Shown: piece by piece, positions 26,770-34,588 of the stretch
Layout: every line of letters begins with the position of its first letter
Position numbering within the stretch: position 1 is the stretch's first letter
DNA from: Verrucomicrobiaceae bacterium UBA1938
Lineage (GTDB): Bacteria; Verrucomicrobiota; Verrucomicrobiia; Verrucomicrobiales; Verrucomicrobiaceae
Reading direction: 5' to 3'
Length of the DNA: 64,000 nucleotides
Assembly: GCA_002336895.1 (NCBI GenBank)
Contig: DDFC01000036.1
Coordinates: 185,270-249,269 of the forward strand
Position numbers and translations under genes: made by a program
The notes under the pieces: model-generated
What the model saw: only the letters and a program-made list of their open reading frames with translations
Databases searched by the model: none
Told to the model about the DNA's origin: nothing

Positions 26770-27831
26770 ATGGAAAGCATCACCCTGTACTTTCGCGAAG
26801 GTCCCTCCGATAAAGTGTACCAAGCCAGCATCTGCCCCAAGGACGACGGCTATCACGTACACTTCGCTTATGGCCGTCGCGGCACCACCCTCAGTACCGG
26901 CAGCAAAACACAAACGCCGGTCGCTTACCCGATTGCCAAGGGCATCTACGACAAATTGATCCGGGAAAAAATGGCGAAGGGCTACACACCCGGCGCTGAC
27001 GGCGTCGTCACTGCGCTTCCGGAGTCTCAAAACCAGCACACCGGCATTCACTGCCAGCTCCTCAATCCTCTGCATGAGCAGCAGCTCGCCCAGGTGCTGC
27101 TCAATCCGGACTACTGGATGCAGGAGAAGATCGATGGCCGCCGGCTGCTGATCAAAAAGGACGGCGACCGGATCACCGGCATTAACCGCCTCGGATTCCC
27201 CACGGCCGTCCCTGAATCCATCGCCCACGAAGCCGCCCAATACCCTCGCGACTTCCTCCTCGATGGTGAAGCCGTGGGAGACACCTTCCATGCCTTCGAC
27301 TTGCTCACCATCGGCCCCGAGGACACGCGTCCTTTGGGCTTCGCGGTGCGCTACTTGCGGATGCGCGACATGCTCAACGCCTTCGACCATCCGCACATCC
27401 GTTTGGTCGAGGTCATCTTCCCATCTGAAACGGCTGGCCAGCTCCAGCGGTTCAAGCAGGATGGAAAGGAAGGCGTGGTGTTCAAACACAAGGACGCGCC
27501 GTACACTTCCGGCCGCCCCAACAGTGGTGGCTGCCAGTTCAAGTACAAGTTCCACGAGACAGCTTCGTTCATCGTCACCAAGGTGAACGACAAGCGCAGC
27601 GTTTCATTGATCCTGTTCGAGGGCGACAAAGTACGCCCTGCTGGCAACGTCACCATTCCACCCAACCACGATGTTCCTGACCCAGGAGCCGTGGTGGAGT
27701 GCCGCTACCTGTACGCATTCAAGGAATCCGGCAGCATCTACCAGCCGGTTTATCTTGGAGCTCGTCCCGACATTCGCGCCGCCGAATGCACCACCGCCCA
27801 GCTCAAATACAAAGCTGACGCTGAGGCTTAG
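26770..27831 (+). CDS. ATP-dependent DNA ligase with N-terminal WGR domain
   Basis: A 353-residue protein starting at ATG 26770 behind a purine-rich ribosome binding site (AAGAAAGGA). Residues 1-70 form a WGR domain (the key motif reads YGRRG here instead of WGR.G), a DNA-end-binding module known from PARPs and some bacterial repair proteins. Ligase motifs follow: motif I EKIDGRR with the nucleotidyl Lys120, motif III LLDGE, IIIa FHAFDLL, IV EGVVFK and V FKYKF, then an OB-fold. It should seal nicks using ATP. It lies between hairpins in the nuclease/clamp module. All catalytic motifs are intact. Confidence 0.88.
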   Translation: MESITLYFREGPSDKVYQASICPKDDGYHVHFAYGRRGTTLSTGSKTQTPVAYPIAKGIYDKLIREKMAKGYTPGADGVVTALPESQNQHTGIHCQLLNPLHEQQLAQVLLNPDYWMQEKIDGRRLLIKKDGDRITGINRLGFPTAVPESIAHEAAQYPRDFLLDGEAVGDTFHAFDLLTIGPEDTRPLGFAVRYLRMRDMLNAFDHPHIRLVEVIFPSETAGQLQRFKQDGKEGVVFKHKDAPYTSGRPNSGGCQFKYKFHETASFIVTKVNDKRSVSLILFEGDKVRPAGNVTIPPNHDVPDPGAVVECRYLYAFKESGSIYQPVYLGARPDIRAAECTTAQLKYKADAEA

Positions 27832-27857
27832 TACAACACGACAACCCACGCTCAAGC

Positions 27858-27889
27858 CCAGGTGCCCTCATCGGTGCCTGGACTTGTTT
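27858..27889 (+). terminator. Hairpin before the sliding-clamp gene
   Basis: CCAGG (27858-27862) pairs with CCTGG (27877-27881), extended by GC/GT pairs inside, then ACTTGTTTG. Weaker T-run than the neighbouring hairpins. The clamp start is about 25 nt further on. Confidence 0.45.
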
Positions 27890-27914
27890 GCGTACAATCC
27901 CAAAGCCCACACTC

Positions 27915-29348
27915 ATGAATCCCATCTCACTGCCCATTGCGGAATTGAAACCCGCCCTCGTGGGACTCGGCAAAGTGATCAACCCACGATCCACGCTGCC
28001 CGTCCTGCAGCACGTTAAAGTCGAGCGTACGACCGAAGGTTGGGTCGCTCTCACGAGCAGCGATCTCGACCGTTTTGTCACCGTCCGGCTCGAACAACCC
28101 TCCACAGGGCCTGCCATGGCCGTGCTCGTCCCCCATGATCAGCTCGTTCAGCTCACCAAGAACAGCGACCGCAACGAGCACCTGCTCATCGACTCCACGC
28201 CGGGCGGTCCCGTCATCAAATTCGCCCTGGCTCAGAGCCTCGGTGAACAGAAGGTAAAGCCCCTCCCGCTGACGGAGTTCCCGGTGACGCCGCGCATCCA
28301 GGCCGAGGCCGTTCCTCTGCCGACAGAGCTGCGCCGCTCCATCCACGAAGCGATGGAGTGCGCCAGCCTCGACGAAACGCGCTACGTTCTCAACGGTACG
28401 TTTATCGACGCGAGCAACCCGAAGGCCAACTACATCGTGGGTACCGATGGCAGGCATCTGTACAGCGCCAACTCCTTCGCGCTGCCGCTTAAGAACTCCG
28501 TCCTCATTCCCAACAACAAGTTCCTCGGCTGGAAGGAGTTCAACAACGACGGGGAATGGCAGCTCAAGGCAGACGACAAAACCGTCCAGATCAGCAGCCG
28601 ACGCTGGCGGTTCGTCGCCAAGCAGATCGACGGCAACTATCCCGACTGGCGCGTGACGGTCCCCAATCCCAGCGACGCCAGGACTCACATCACCCTCGAC
28701 CCGGCCAAACTGGACGCGCTCATCAAGCTCGTCCAGCGCATGCCCTGTCACGATCCCGACAAATACCAAACAATTGGGATGGAGTGGCAGCAGGGGCAGT
28801 TCCTGCTCCTCGGCAGGGACACCCCCGGTGGTTCATGGACTCGTGTTCCAGTCCTCGATGCCAAAGTCGAAGGCCAGGAGGTTTCCATCTTCCTGTGTCG
28901 GCGCTTTCTCATCAAGGCGCTCGAATACGGCCTCAACACCATCAGCCTTAACGAGGAAATTAATACTCTGCGGTTCCACAACAAAGGCCGGCAAATGATC
29001 GTGATGCCCCTGCGCTCCGATGGCCCCGCCTCCAGACAATCAGCAACCCCACAACCCGCACCGGTGAACCCGCCGCCATCTCGGCCTGTTCCGCCGCCTG
29101 CTCCACCACCCCAACCCATGATCACCCATCCCACCTCCGAAGGGCCTGCACCCGGCGAGCCCAAAAGCGCCACGGAAGAAGTCATCGACCTGACCTTGCT
29201 ACTCCGGGACAAGCTCAACGAAGGCTTCAATCTGCTGCGTGAGCTCTCCCTGAAGCTGAAAGTCATCAACCGTGACCAGAAGACGAGCACGCGGGAGCTG
29301 AATTCCGTTCGCTCCACCCTTCGCTCACTGCAAGGCCTCAAGCTGTAA
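27915..29348 (+). CDS. Beta sliding-clamp (DnaN-like) paralogue with C-terminal extension
   Basis: A 477-residue protein from ATG 27915. Residues 1-367 match the three-domain DNA polymerase III beta clamp, including INPRSTLPVLQHV, GTDGRHLYSA, QIDGNYPDW and the canonical final strand QMIVMPLR. Normal clamps stop at this point; here a 110-residue tail follows: a proline-rich linker (about 376-402) and a helical coiled-coil-like domain (about 420-477). The clamp would ring DNA and recruit polymerase, ligase or nuclease. Its position after a ligase and nuclease suggests it is part of an island-encoded replication/repair unit, not the chromosomal dnaN. Confidence 0.85.
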   Translation: MNPISLPIAELKPALVGLGKVINPRSTLPVLQHVKVERTTEGWVALTSSDLDRFVTVRLEQPSTGPAMAVLVPHDQLVQLTKNSDRNEHLLIDSTPGGPVIKFALAQSLGEQKVKPLPLTEFPVTPRIQAEAVPLPTELRRSIHEAMECASLDETRYVLNGTFIDASNPKANYIVGTDGRHLYSANSFALPLKNSVLIPNNKFLGWKEFNNDGEWQLKADDKTVQISSRRWRFVAKQIDGNYPDWRVTVPNPSDARTHITLDPAKLDALIKLVQRMPCHDPDKYQTIGMEWQQGQFLLLGRDTPGGSWTRVPVLDAKVEGQEVSIFLCRRFLIKALEYGLNTISLNEEINTLRFHNKGRQMIVMPLRSDGPASRQSATPQPAPVNPPPSRPVPPPAPPPQPMITHPTSEGPAPGEPKSATEEVIDLTLLLRDKLNEGFNLLRELSLKLKVINRDQKTSTRELNSVRSTLRSLQGLKL

Positions 29349-29368
29349 CCCAACACTCAACCTCACGG

Positions 29369-29410
29369 AGCCAGGCGTGCCTCATTAGCGCGCCTGGCTG
29401 CTGTCTTTTT
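29369..29410 (+). terminator. Terminator hairpin abutting the next start codon
   Basis: AGCCAGGCG (29369-29377) pairs with CGCCTGGCT (29391-29399); the T-run TCTTTTT ends at 29410, immediately before ATG at 29411. The start therefore has no Shine-Dalgarno, and any transcript reading into it must pass this hairpin. Confidence 0.7.
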
Positions 29411-29605
29411 ATGAAACGCATCTCGTCCATCGTTTTCGACAGGCACGAGCGTCCCAAGCGAGCCACCATCATCACCCCGCTCGGCACCATCAAAGTCGAG
29501 TGGCGGGAAGCGGCTGGTGACCGCTACTGGACCAGCTCAGGCGAGCTGCCAGCCAAGCAGCTCGCCGTGCCCGTCATCCAAAGAATCGAGCGTCTCTTTT
29601 GCTGA
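29411..29605 (+). CDS. Small basic protein
   Basis: A 64-residue product (MKRISSIVFDRHERPKRATI...IERLFC). Charged, beta-rich in prediction (TIITPLGTIKVEW), no signal or membrane helix, ending in Cys. The ATG directly follows the T-run of a hairpin and has no ribosome binding site, so translation may be leaderless or from readthrough. It lies between the clamp and DUF932 genes. Family unknown. Confidence 0.5.
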   Translation: MKRISSIVFDRHERPKRATIITPLGTIKVEWREAAGDRYWTSSGELPAKQLAVPVIQRIERLFC

Positions 29606-29635
29606 CGCTATCAACCTCAAACCCATTCCACGATC

Positions 29636-30412
29636 ATGATTGCAAATCTCGAACCTGAAGTCCCGACGTCCATCCAACGCCTCCATCCTAATCTCATCCT
29701 CCATTGCGGCGCTCGTGCCGCTGAACGAAAGGAAATCATCGCAGTCCCCACCCCACGTCCCACTGGAAGCTGGAGTCCCATCCCGCACATCGAGCTGGTG
29801 AAGCAGGTGGAAGGCACCCTCCATAGCAACGGCCTTGTCGTCGGCACCCAGGCCCACAGCCTGACACACGATGGCATGCGCTACTTTGGCCTCATGGAAA
29901 TCCAGCGCCGTGAACACGACAAGGATTATTGCTGGGTCCTCGGCCTGCGCAACAGTCACGACAAAACCTTCCCCGCCGGAATCGTGGCCGGATCATCTGT
30001 GTTTTGCTGCGACAATCTCGCGTTTTACGGTGAGGTCAAACTCGCCCGCAAGCACACCCGGTTCATCCTCCGTGACCTTCCCGGCCTCGTGCAGAGCGCC
30101 GTGGGCAGGCTGATGGAACGCTGGCACCATCAGGACAGACGCATAGCCAGCTACAAGCTCGCAGACCTCGACGACCGTACGGCCCACGATCTCGTGGTTC
30201 GCGCCCTGGATGTCGGTGTCTGCCCCAACCGGCACATTCCGCTGGTGCTGCATGAATGGCGACAGCCACGTCATGAGGCGTTCCAGCCTAGGAACGTCTG
30301 GAGCCTCTTTAATGCGTTCACCGAAACGCTGAAGGGCAACCTCACCGAACTACCGAAACGTACCGAGGCACTGCATGGCCTCTTCGACACGCATGTTGGA
30401 CTTTCGGCATGA
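29636..30412 (+). CDS. DUF932-family phage/plasmid-like protein
   Basis: A 258-residue protein with the DUF932 hallmark order: a central LGLRNSHDKTFPAGIVAGSS, then VFCCDNLAFYGE, then KLARKHT, corresponding to the NSHDGS, VC-NTL and RHT motifs of the family. DUF932 proteins are widespread on plasmids, phages and integrative elements, next to recombination genes; their activity is not well defined. It ends the module: a perfect 12-bp-stem terminator lies directly after the stop. No signal peptide. Confidence 0.72.
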   Translation: MIANLEPEVPTSIQRLHPNLILHCGARAAERKEIIAVPTPRPTGSWSPIPHIELVKQVEGTLHSNGLVVGTQAHSLTHDGMRYFGLMEIQRREHDKDYCWVLGLRNSHDKTFPAGIVAGSSVFCCDNLAFYGEVKLARKHTRFILRDLPGLVQSAVGRLMERWHHQDRRIASYKLADLDDRTAHDLVVRALDVGVCPNRHIPLVLHEWRQPRHEAFQPRNVWSLFNAFTETLKGNLTELPKRTEALHGLFDTHVGLSA

Positions 30413-30422
30413 AAAAAGCAGG

Positions 30423-30460
30423 CTCGAAGATGGCGGCAAGCCATCTTCGAGTTCTTTTTT
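30423..30460 (+). terminator. Rho-independent terminator after the DNA-processing module
   Basis: CTCGAAGATGGC (30423-30434) and GCCATCTTCGAG (30440-30451) form a perfect 12-bp stem with a 5-nt loop, followed by TTCTTTTTT. It lies between convergent genes. Confidence 0.9.
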
Positions 30461-30530
30461 AGCTATGACTATCATCTTCAAAGGAATAGCGATGCTCTGC
30501 CCTGCTCTTTCCAGCCGGAGATCAACTAGC

Positions 30531-30746
30531 CTACATGCCAGCCAGCAAATCGGGCCAGGAGCAGTCAAGCGCCTTGCGAAGTCGGGCGAGCATTTCTACG
30601 CCTGGGTTCGCTGCTCCTGCCTCAATTCGTTGAAGCTGCCGTCGATCTATCTGCGACTGGTCAGCAAGCTCTTCCTGCGTCAATCCAAGCGCCATCCGTA
30701 ACCGGTTGACGTTTCGTCCAAGGATTTGCCGAGTGCGCAGTGCCAC
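30531..30746 (-). CDS. XRE-family HTH regulator
   Basis: A 71-residue Cro/CI-type DNA-binding protein starting at GTG 30746. The single domain covers the whole length: RQILGRNVNRLRMALGLTQEELADQSQIDRRQLQRIEAGAANPGVEMLARLRKALDC has the classic helix-turn-helix (TQEELADQSQIDRRQLQRIE). Such small XRE proteins usually repress promoters of the mobile element that carries them. It is convergent with the DUF932 gene and upstream of a divergent secreted-protein gene, whose promoter region (30747-30948) is a likely target. Confidence 0.85.
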   Translation of the reverse strand: MALRTRQILGRNVNRLRMALGLTQEELADQSQIDRRQLQRIEAGAANPGVEMLARLRKALDCSWPDLLAGM

Positions 30747-30948
30747 GAAGGCGATTAATGACTAAAGCGGCAAAATTGTCGGCGGCAGGAATGTCGCTTT
30801 TGTGCTTGCATCCAAAAATTACCAGGGCAAGCATGCGCCGATTAAAGAAGGCAATCCAAAACTCAGGCCGCTTCCGCACAAACAGTTTCGCTTAATCCTT
30901 ACCCGCAATTTGGGTTGCTGATGATTCACCTGCAAAAGGCACAACTAT

Positions 30949-31791
30949 ATGAAAGCAAAAATGAAATGGATCGTCATCATCTTCCTGAGCGCCATGCTCA
31001 CGACTGTCACAGTCGCAAAAGACACTGCGCTTTGGGATGGCACATGCCGCAATGTAACTCATCAACTTGATGGATACCTGAAATTGTTCATCCAGCAGGA
31101 TGGCTCTCGAATATCCGGCTACATTTCCATCAGTGGTTGGCTCACCGGCAGCGCGGAGATCAATGGAAGACGCGACGGAAACACAATTTCCTTTGTCAGC
31201 AAAGATCCGGCGGGAGTGCGGATTGAATGGAGCGGCATAGTGCGGGGTGATATTCTCGATGGGGAGTACGTCGTTGATCCAAATGTCAGTTCAGGCTTAG
31301 GCCGTCAAGTCGGCGAATTCAAAGTTGCTCTTGCTGACAAGCATCAAGATGGCGTTCCGGAGTCCGAGGCAGCTTTTCGTAAACTTTTTATGTTGGGCTT
31401 GGAAGCGGAGTTGAATGCACCAATCAGGCTCGACAATGGAACCATGGAGTTCGGAGCAAACAGCATTTTCCAGTCAATCCACCCGGTGGGGACTGGTGTC
31501 AGCGTGAGAGTCACTGAGATTGATATTGACTGGAAAGAAAACGCGACTCGAAAAGACGCCAAAGACATCCGAAAATATACAATTGCATACACTCTCTACT
31601 GGCATGGACTCATCACTCCCACCGGTTGGACCAAAATGTCACTGACTTACAATGCCAACCTTGGACAGGTCACAGAGCACAAAATCATTCAGTCAACTGG
31701 CACCACCAACAAGGAAGCGAAAGATATGGCATTTGGGATTGGTGTTGTAATCGGTCAGGCAGCTATGGAAGCATTTTTGAACAGCAAGTAG
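30949..31791 (+). CDS. Secreted protein of unknown function
   Basis: A 280-residue exported protein with signal peptide MKWIVIIFLSAMLTTVTVA. Residues 30-120 are rich in beta strands with repeated Gly-x-Ile patterns (SRISGYISISGWLTGSAEIN, RIEWSGIVRGDILDGEYVV) that resemble small beta-barrel domains; residues 150-260 form a second alpha/beta part. I recognise no family. It stands alone, divergent from the XRE gene, with a more AT-rich composition than the RND region to its right. Confidence 0.6.
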   Translation: MKAKMKWIVIIFLSAMLTTVTVAKDTALWDGTCRNVTHQLDGYLKLFIQQDGSRISGYISISGWLTGSAEINGRRDGNTISFVSKDPAGVRIEWSGIVRGDILDGEYVVDPNVSSGLGRQVGEFKVALADKHQDGVPESEAAFRKLFMLGLEAELNAPIRLDNGTMEFGANSIFQSIHPVGTGVSVRVTEIDIDWKENATRKDAKDIRKYTIAYTLYWHGLITPTGWTKMSLTYNANLGQVTEHKIIQSTGTTNKEAKDMAFGIGVVIGQAAMEAFLNSK

Positions 31792-32047
31792 GCCTCGCGG
31801 GTGGCCGATTCCCCTCATACGACGGCACTCTGGGGCGAAGCGTGACGGTCCGAGCCTAATCAGCAGCTCAGACTTTGTTCGGTGACGTTTAACGGGGCTG
31901 CGCTTGATAATTGAGCAAATTCTCAATGTCTCCCGATGCGCAGGGCTGCGCAGAAGAAAGGTTAGCCCTCGCAGACGCGGCGACACGAAGCTTCAAAGCA
32001 ACACCCTTGACCTTTTTGTCAGGTCAGCGACTATTGGCTCTCCGCCG

Positions 32048-32434
32048 ATGAAACGCTTTTGGCAAATCCTCGCACTCGTACTGCTGGCACTCATGGTGCC
32101 AGCTTCGGTGTGCTGTTTGGGAGTGGAAGTCTTGACCGAGCATCATTGTGACTGCTGCGGTGAAACGGAACATCAGTCAGAGGCTCCCTGTCTGCCGGAT
32201 TGTCCCAGCGACACCATCTCCCGTAGCCAGGTGCCTGTTTCGGTCACGATGCCGCAAATGCAGATGGTCGAGATCACAGATCTCATTCAGGCGATGCTGC
32301 GTTTGAATGATTTGGCTGCGGTGAGTGCCGCGCCAATGCCTTTGATGACTACCGCGCCGCCGCATTTGCGGACGACATGGGTGTTTGTGAGCCGTGCGGC
32401 ATTGCCTGCACGTGCCCCTTCGGCTCTGGCCTGA
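32048..32434 (+). CDS. Small secreted Cys/His-rich protein heading RND set A
   Basis: The ATG at 32048 gives 128 residues with signal MKRFWQILALVLLALMVPAS. Just after it lies a metal-binding-looking block: CCLGVEVLTEHHCDCCGETEH...CLPDC. The C-terminal half is Ala/Pro/Met-rich. This is the type of small exported protein (CzcI/DUF2946-like by position) that precedes TolC-type efflux genes in Proteobacteria; homology is not clear. It leads the set A operon and may bind or sense the exported metal. Confidence 0.6.
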   Translation: MKRFWQILALVLLALMVPASVCCLGVEVLTEHHCDCCGETEHQSEAPCLPDCPSDTISRSQVPVSVTMPQMQMVEITDLIQAMLRLNDLAAVSAAPMPLMTTAPPHLRTTWVFVSRAALPARAPSALA

Positions 32435-32574
32435 TTTCTCCGTGCGTAGCACCGCCCCAAGGGTGGTGAATGAATGCGCCGGAGTGATGCACGCTCCTGA
32501 TCAGCGGTGTGCATCTGTCTTCCTCATTTCGAGGTTGTTTCCTGCTTTTGCCTGCCACTCAAACCGTTCCCATC

Positions 32575-33852
32575 ATGCGCTCCGTCCTTTATCCTTTCAT
32601 TCTGTTAATCCCCCTGTCTGCGATCCTGTCAGAGGAACCGCCCACGCCTAAATCCATCGAGCATCTGGTCTCGATCACGCTTGCAGCCAACCCGGAAATT
32701 CGCTTCTACGAAGCAGAGATTGCCAAGAGCAAGGCCATGCGCAGCACGGCTGGCAGGCAGTCAAATCCCACCATCGAACTCCAATACGGAAAGAATGCAC
32801 TTTACGCACCTGACGGCAGCTCCGATGGCCTAGCGTTTTCGGCCAGTCTCGCTCAACCTATCGAGTGGCCGGGGCGTCTCGGTTTACGAAAGGCCATTGC
32901 AAACCGCGATGTCTTGCTAGCCGAGCTTGGTCTGGAGCGCTTCCGTTTTCATCTCGCCTCACGTGTGCGGGTGCTGGCTTACTCACTCGCTGCACAGCAG
33001 GATGTTGCCCGTGCGGCAGGCGAAGTCGCCACTCGTTATGCCTCATTGCGAGAGGTCATGGTGCAGCGCGACTCTGCGGGCATCGCTCCGCAGTTGGAGA
33101 TCGTCACCATTGAGGCGGCGGCGCTCGTGGCTGAATCGAGTGCGGCTAAAGCCGCTGTGGCCGTGCAGCAGGCATTGCTGGAATTGAACCAGCTCATGGG
33201 CCGCCGTGCTGATGCACCACTGGTGGTCCAGCGATCCGCCTTCGAGATGAAAACGGCTCCTTCGCTTGAAGGGCTGCTGATCACTGCGATGAACAATCAC
33301 TATGACCTGCGCATCCGGCGCTCGGAACTAGAGCAGCAAGGCTTCAAAGTCGCGCTGGCAAAAAATGAGCGCTATCCCACGGTCACCGTCGGGCCGTTCT
33401 TCCAGCAGCAGAATGCTCCAGCACTGGAAAATCAGACGGTGATTGGCGTCGGTGTGTCATTTCCGCTTCCATCCTGGAAAAATGGCAAAGCTGAAGTCAC
33501 TGCGGCTGAAGCACGCCAGATGCAGGCACAGGCAAGCCTCAGTACTGCACAGCGCCAGGTGGAGCGGCAGGTCACGGAAGCCATGCTGATATTCAAAACA
33601 CAACAGACTCGCCTCGCTCTCTGGAAGAAAGATACGATGTCCAAGTTCAGCGACGCGGCAGCGCTGGCGGATCGTCATTATCGTCTAGGAGCCGTGCCAA
33701 TGAGCACCTTCGTCGATTTGCAGGACAAGTATCTCGCTGCTGTGGAGGCCATCAACGACACCCAGGTCCAGGCGCTCGACGCTGCTCTCATGCTGGAGGC
33801 ACTCACCGGAGCGCCTGGCAGTCTCGTCACCCTCGCTGCCCCGAAGTCATAA
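32575..33852 (+). CDS. TolC-family outer-membrane efflux channel, set A
   Basis: A 425-residue outer-membrane factor starting at ATG 32575 with a signal peptide (MRSVLYPFILLIPLSAIL). Two tandem OEP repeats are visible: IEHLVSITLAANPEI starts the first, and coiled-coil stretches with Asn-Pro-Thr-Ile (SNPTIELQYG) and a second VGVSFPLPSW strand mark the beta-barrel parts. It forms the trimeric exit duct of an RND efflux complex. It is the CzcC counterpart of the adaptor and pump that follow at 12- and 4-nt spacing. Confidence 0.9.
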   Translation: MRSVLYPFILLIPLSAILSEEPPTPKSIEHLVSITLAANPEIRFYEAEIAKSKAMRSTAGRQSNPTIELQYGKNALYAPDGSSDGLAFSASLAQPIEWPGRLGLRKAIANRDVLLAELGLERFRFHLASRVRVLAYSLAAQQDVARAAGEVATRYASLREVMVQRDSAGIAPQLEIVTIEAAALVAESSAAKAAVAVQQALLELNQLMGRRADAPLVVQRSAFEMKTAPSLEGLLITAMNNHYDLRIRRSELEQQGFKVALAKNERYPTVTVGPFFQQQNAPALENQTVIGVGVSFPLPSWKNGKAEVTAAEARQMQAQASLSTAQRQVERQVTEAMLIFKTQQTRLALWKKDTMSKFSDAAALADRHYRLGAVPMSTFVDLQDKYLAAVEAINDTQVQALDAALMLEALTGAPGSLVTLAAPKS

Positions 33853-33864
33853 CCGCACTCGCCC

Positions 33865-34584
33865 ATGAAACTCATTTTGCCGTTCCTGCTCATTCCTCTT
33901 GCTGCGTTCCTTACGAATTGCAGCAAATCCACCGCCAGCATCACTAGCGATGATGACGATGCAAGCTCCTCCACTGAAAGTGGGGCTCAGTTCAAAGAAG
34001 GTCACGGTCTGTCACTCACACCGTTGATGTCAAAGGCCATCGGTTTACAAACCGCCGAAGTTCAGGAGCAAAAAATTGCACCCGTATTCACCACCGCCTT
34101 GCAGACCATGGAGCGGGGCAACATGGCCAACGGCTGGATTACCGAGCCCCAGGCCGCCCTCCTGCATCCCGGCATGGAAATGGAACTCGACTATGCGGGC
34201 GGCAAATCCACCGGCAAAGTGCTTCGTCTTGAAAACTCACCCTATGCGACACTGGGTGATTTTGAAATCACCGTGCAGACCGTCGCACCCATCGACGCTG
34301 GAACCGCAATAACCGCGACGTTTCACTTTCCGGCTGGCGATGCCGTGCCCTCGATTCCGAAAAGCGCTCTCCTGACAACGGCGGAGGGCATCTTCGTATA
34401 TGCGAAAAACGATCAGTTCTATCTGCGCACACCCGTCAAAGTCGGCGCAAGGAGCAGCGAAGGAGTCGAGATCACCGACGGCCTTTACGCAGGCGATGAA
34501 GTCGTCACTTCCGCAGTGATGTCCCTCTGGCTTGCGGAGCTGCAAGTCTTGCGCGGCGGCAAAGCATGCACCTGTGGCCACTGA
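33865..34584 (+). CDS. Short RND periplasmic adaptor (lipoprotein), set A
   Basis: A 239-residue membrane-fusion-type protein, well below the usual 350-550. The N-terminus is a lipoprotein signal (lipobox FLTNC, Cys19) followed by an acidic linker (SDDDDASSS). The recognisable part (LHPGMEMELDYAGG..., SIPKSALL, PVKVGARSSEGVEITDGLYAGDEVV) is the beta-barrel and membrane-proximal half of an HlyD/CusB adaptor; the lipoyl half-motif and the alpha-hairpin that normally reach TolC appear absent. The C-terminus ends in KACTCGH, a metal-like Cys-Thr-Cys-Gly-His. It is 4 nt from the pump gene. Confidence 0.75.
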   Translation: MKLILPFLLIPLAAFLTNCSKSTASITSDDDDASSSTESGAQFKEGHGLSLTPLMSKAIGLQTAEVQEQKIAPVFTTALQTMERGNMANGWITEPQAALLHPGMEMELDYAGGKSTGKVLRLENSPYATLGDFEITVQTVAPIDAGTAITATFHFPAGDAVPSIPKSALLTTAEGIFVYAKNDQFYLRTPVKVGARSSEGVEITDGLYAGDEVVTSAVMSLWLAELQVLRGGKACTCGH

Positions 34585-34588
34585 TACT

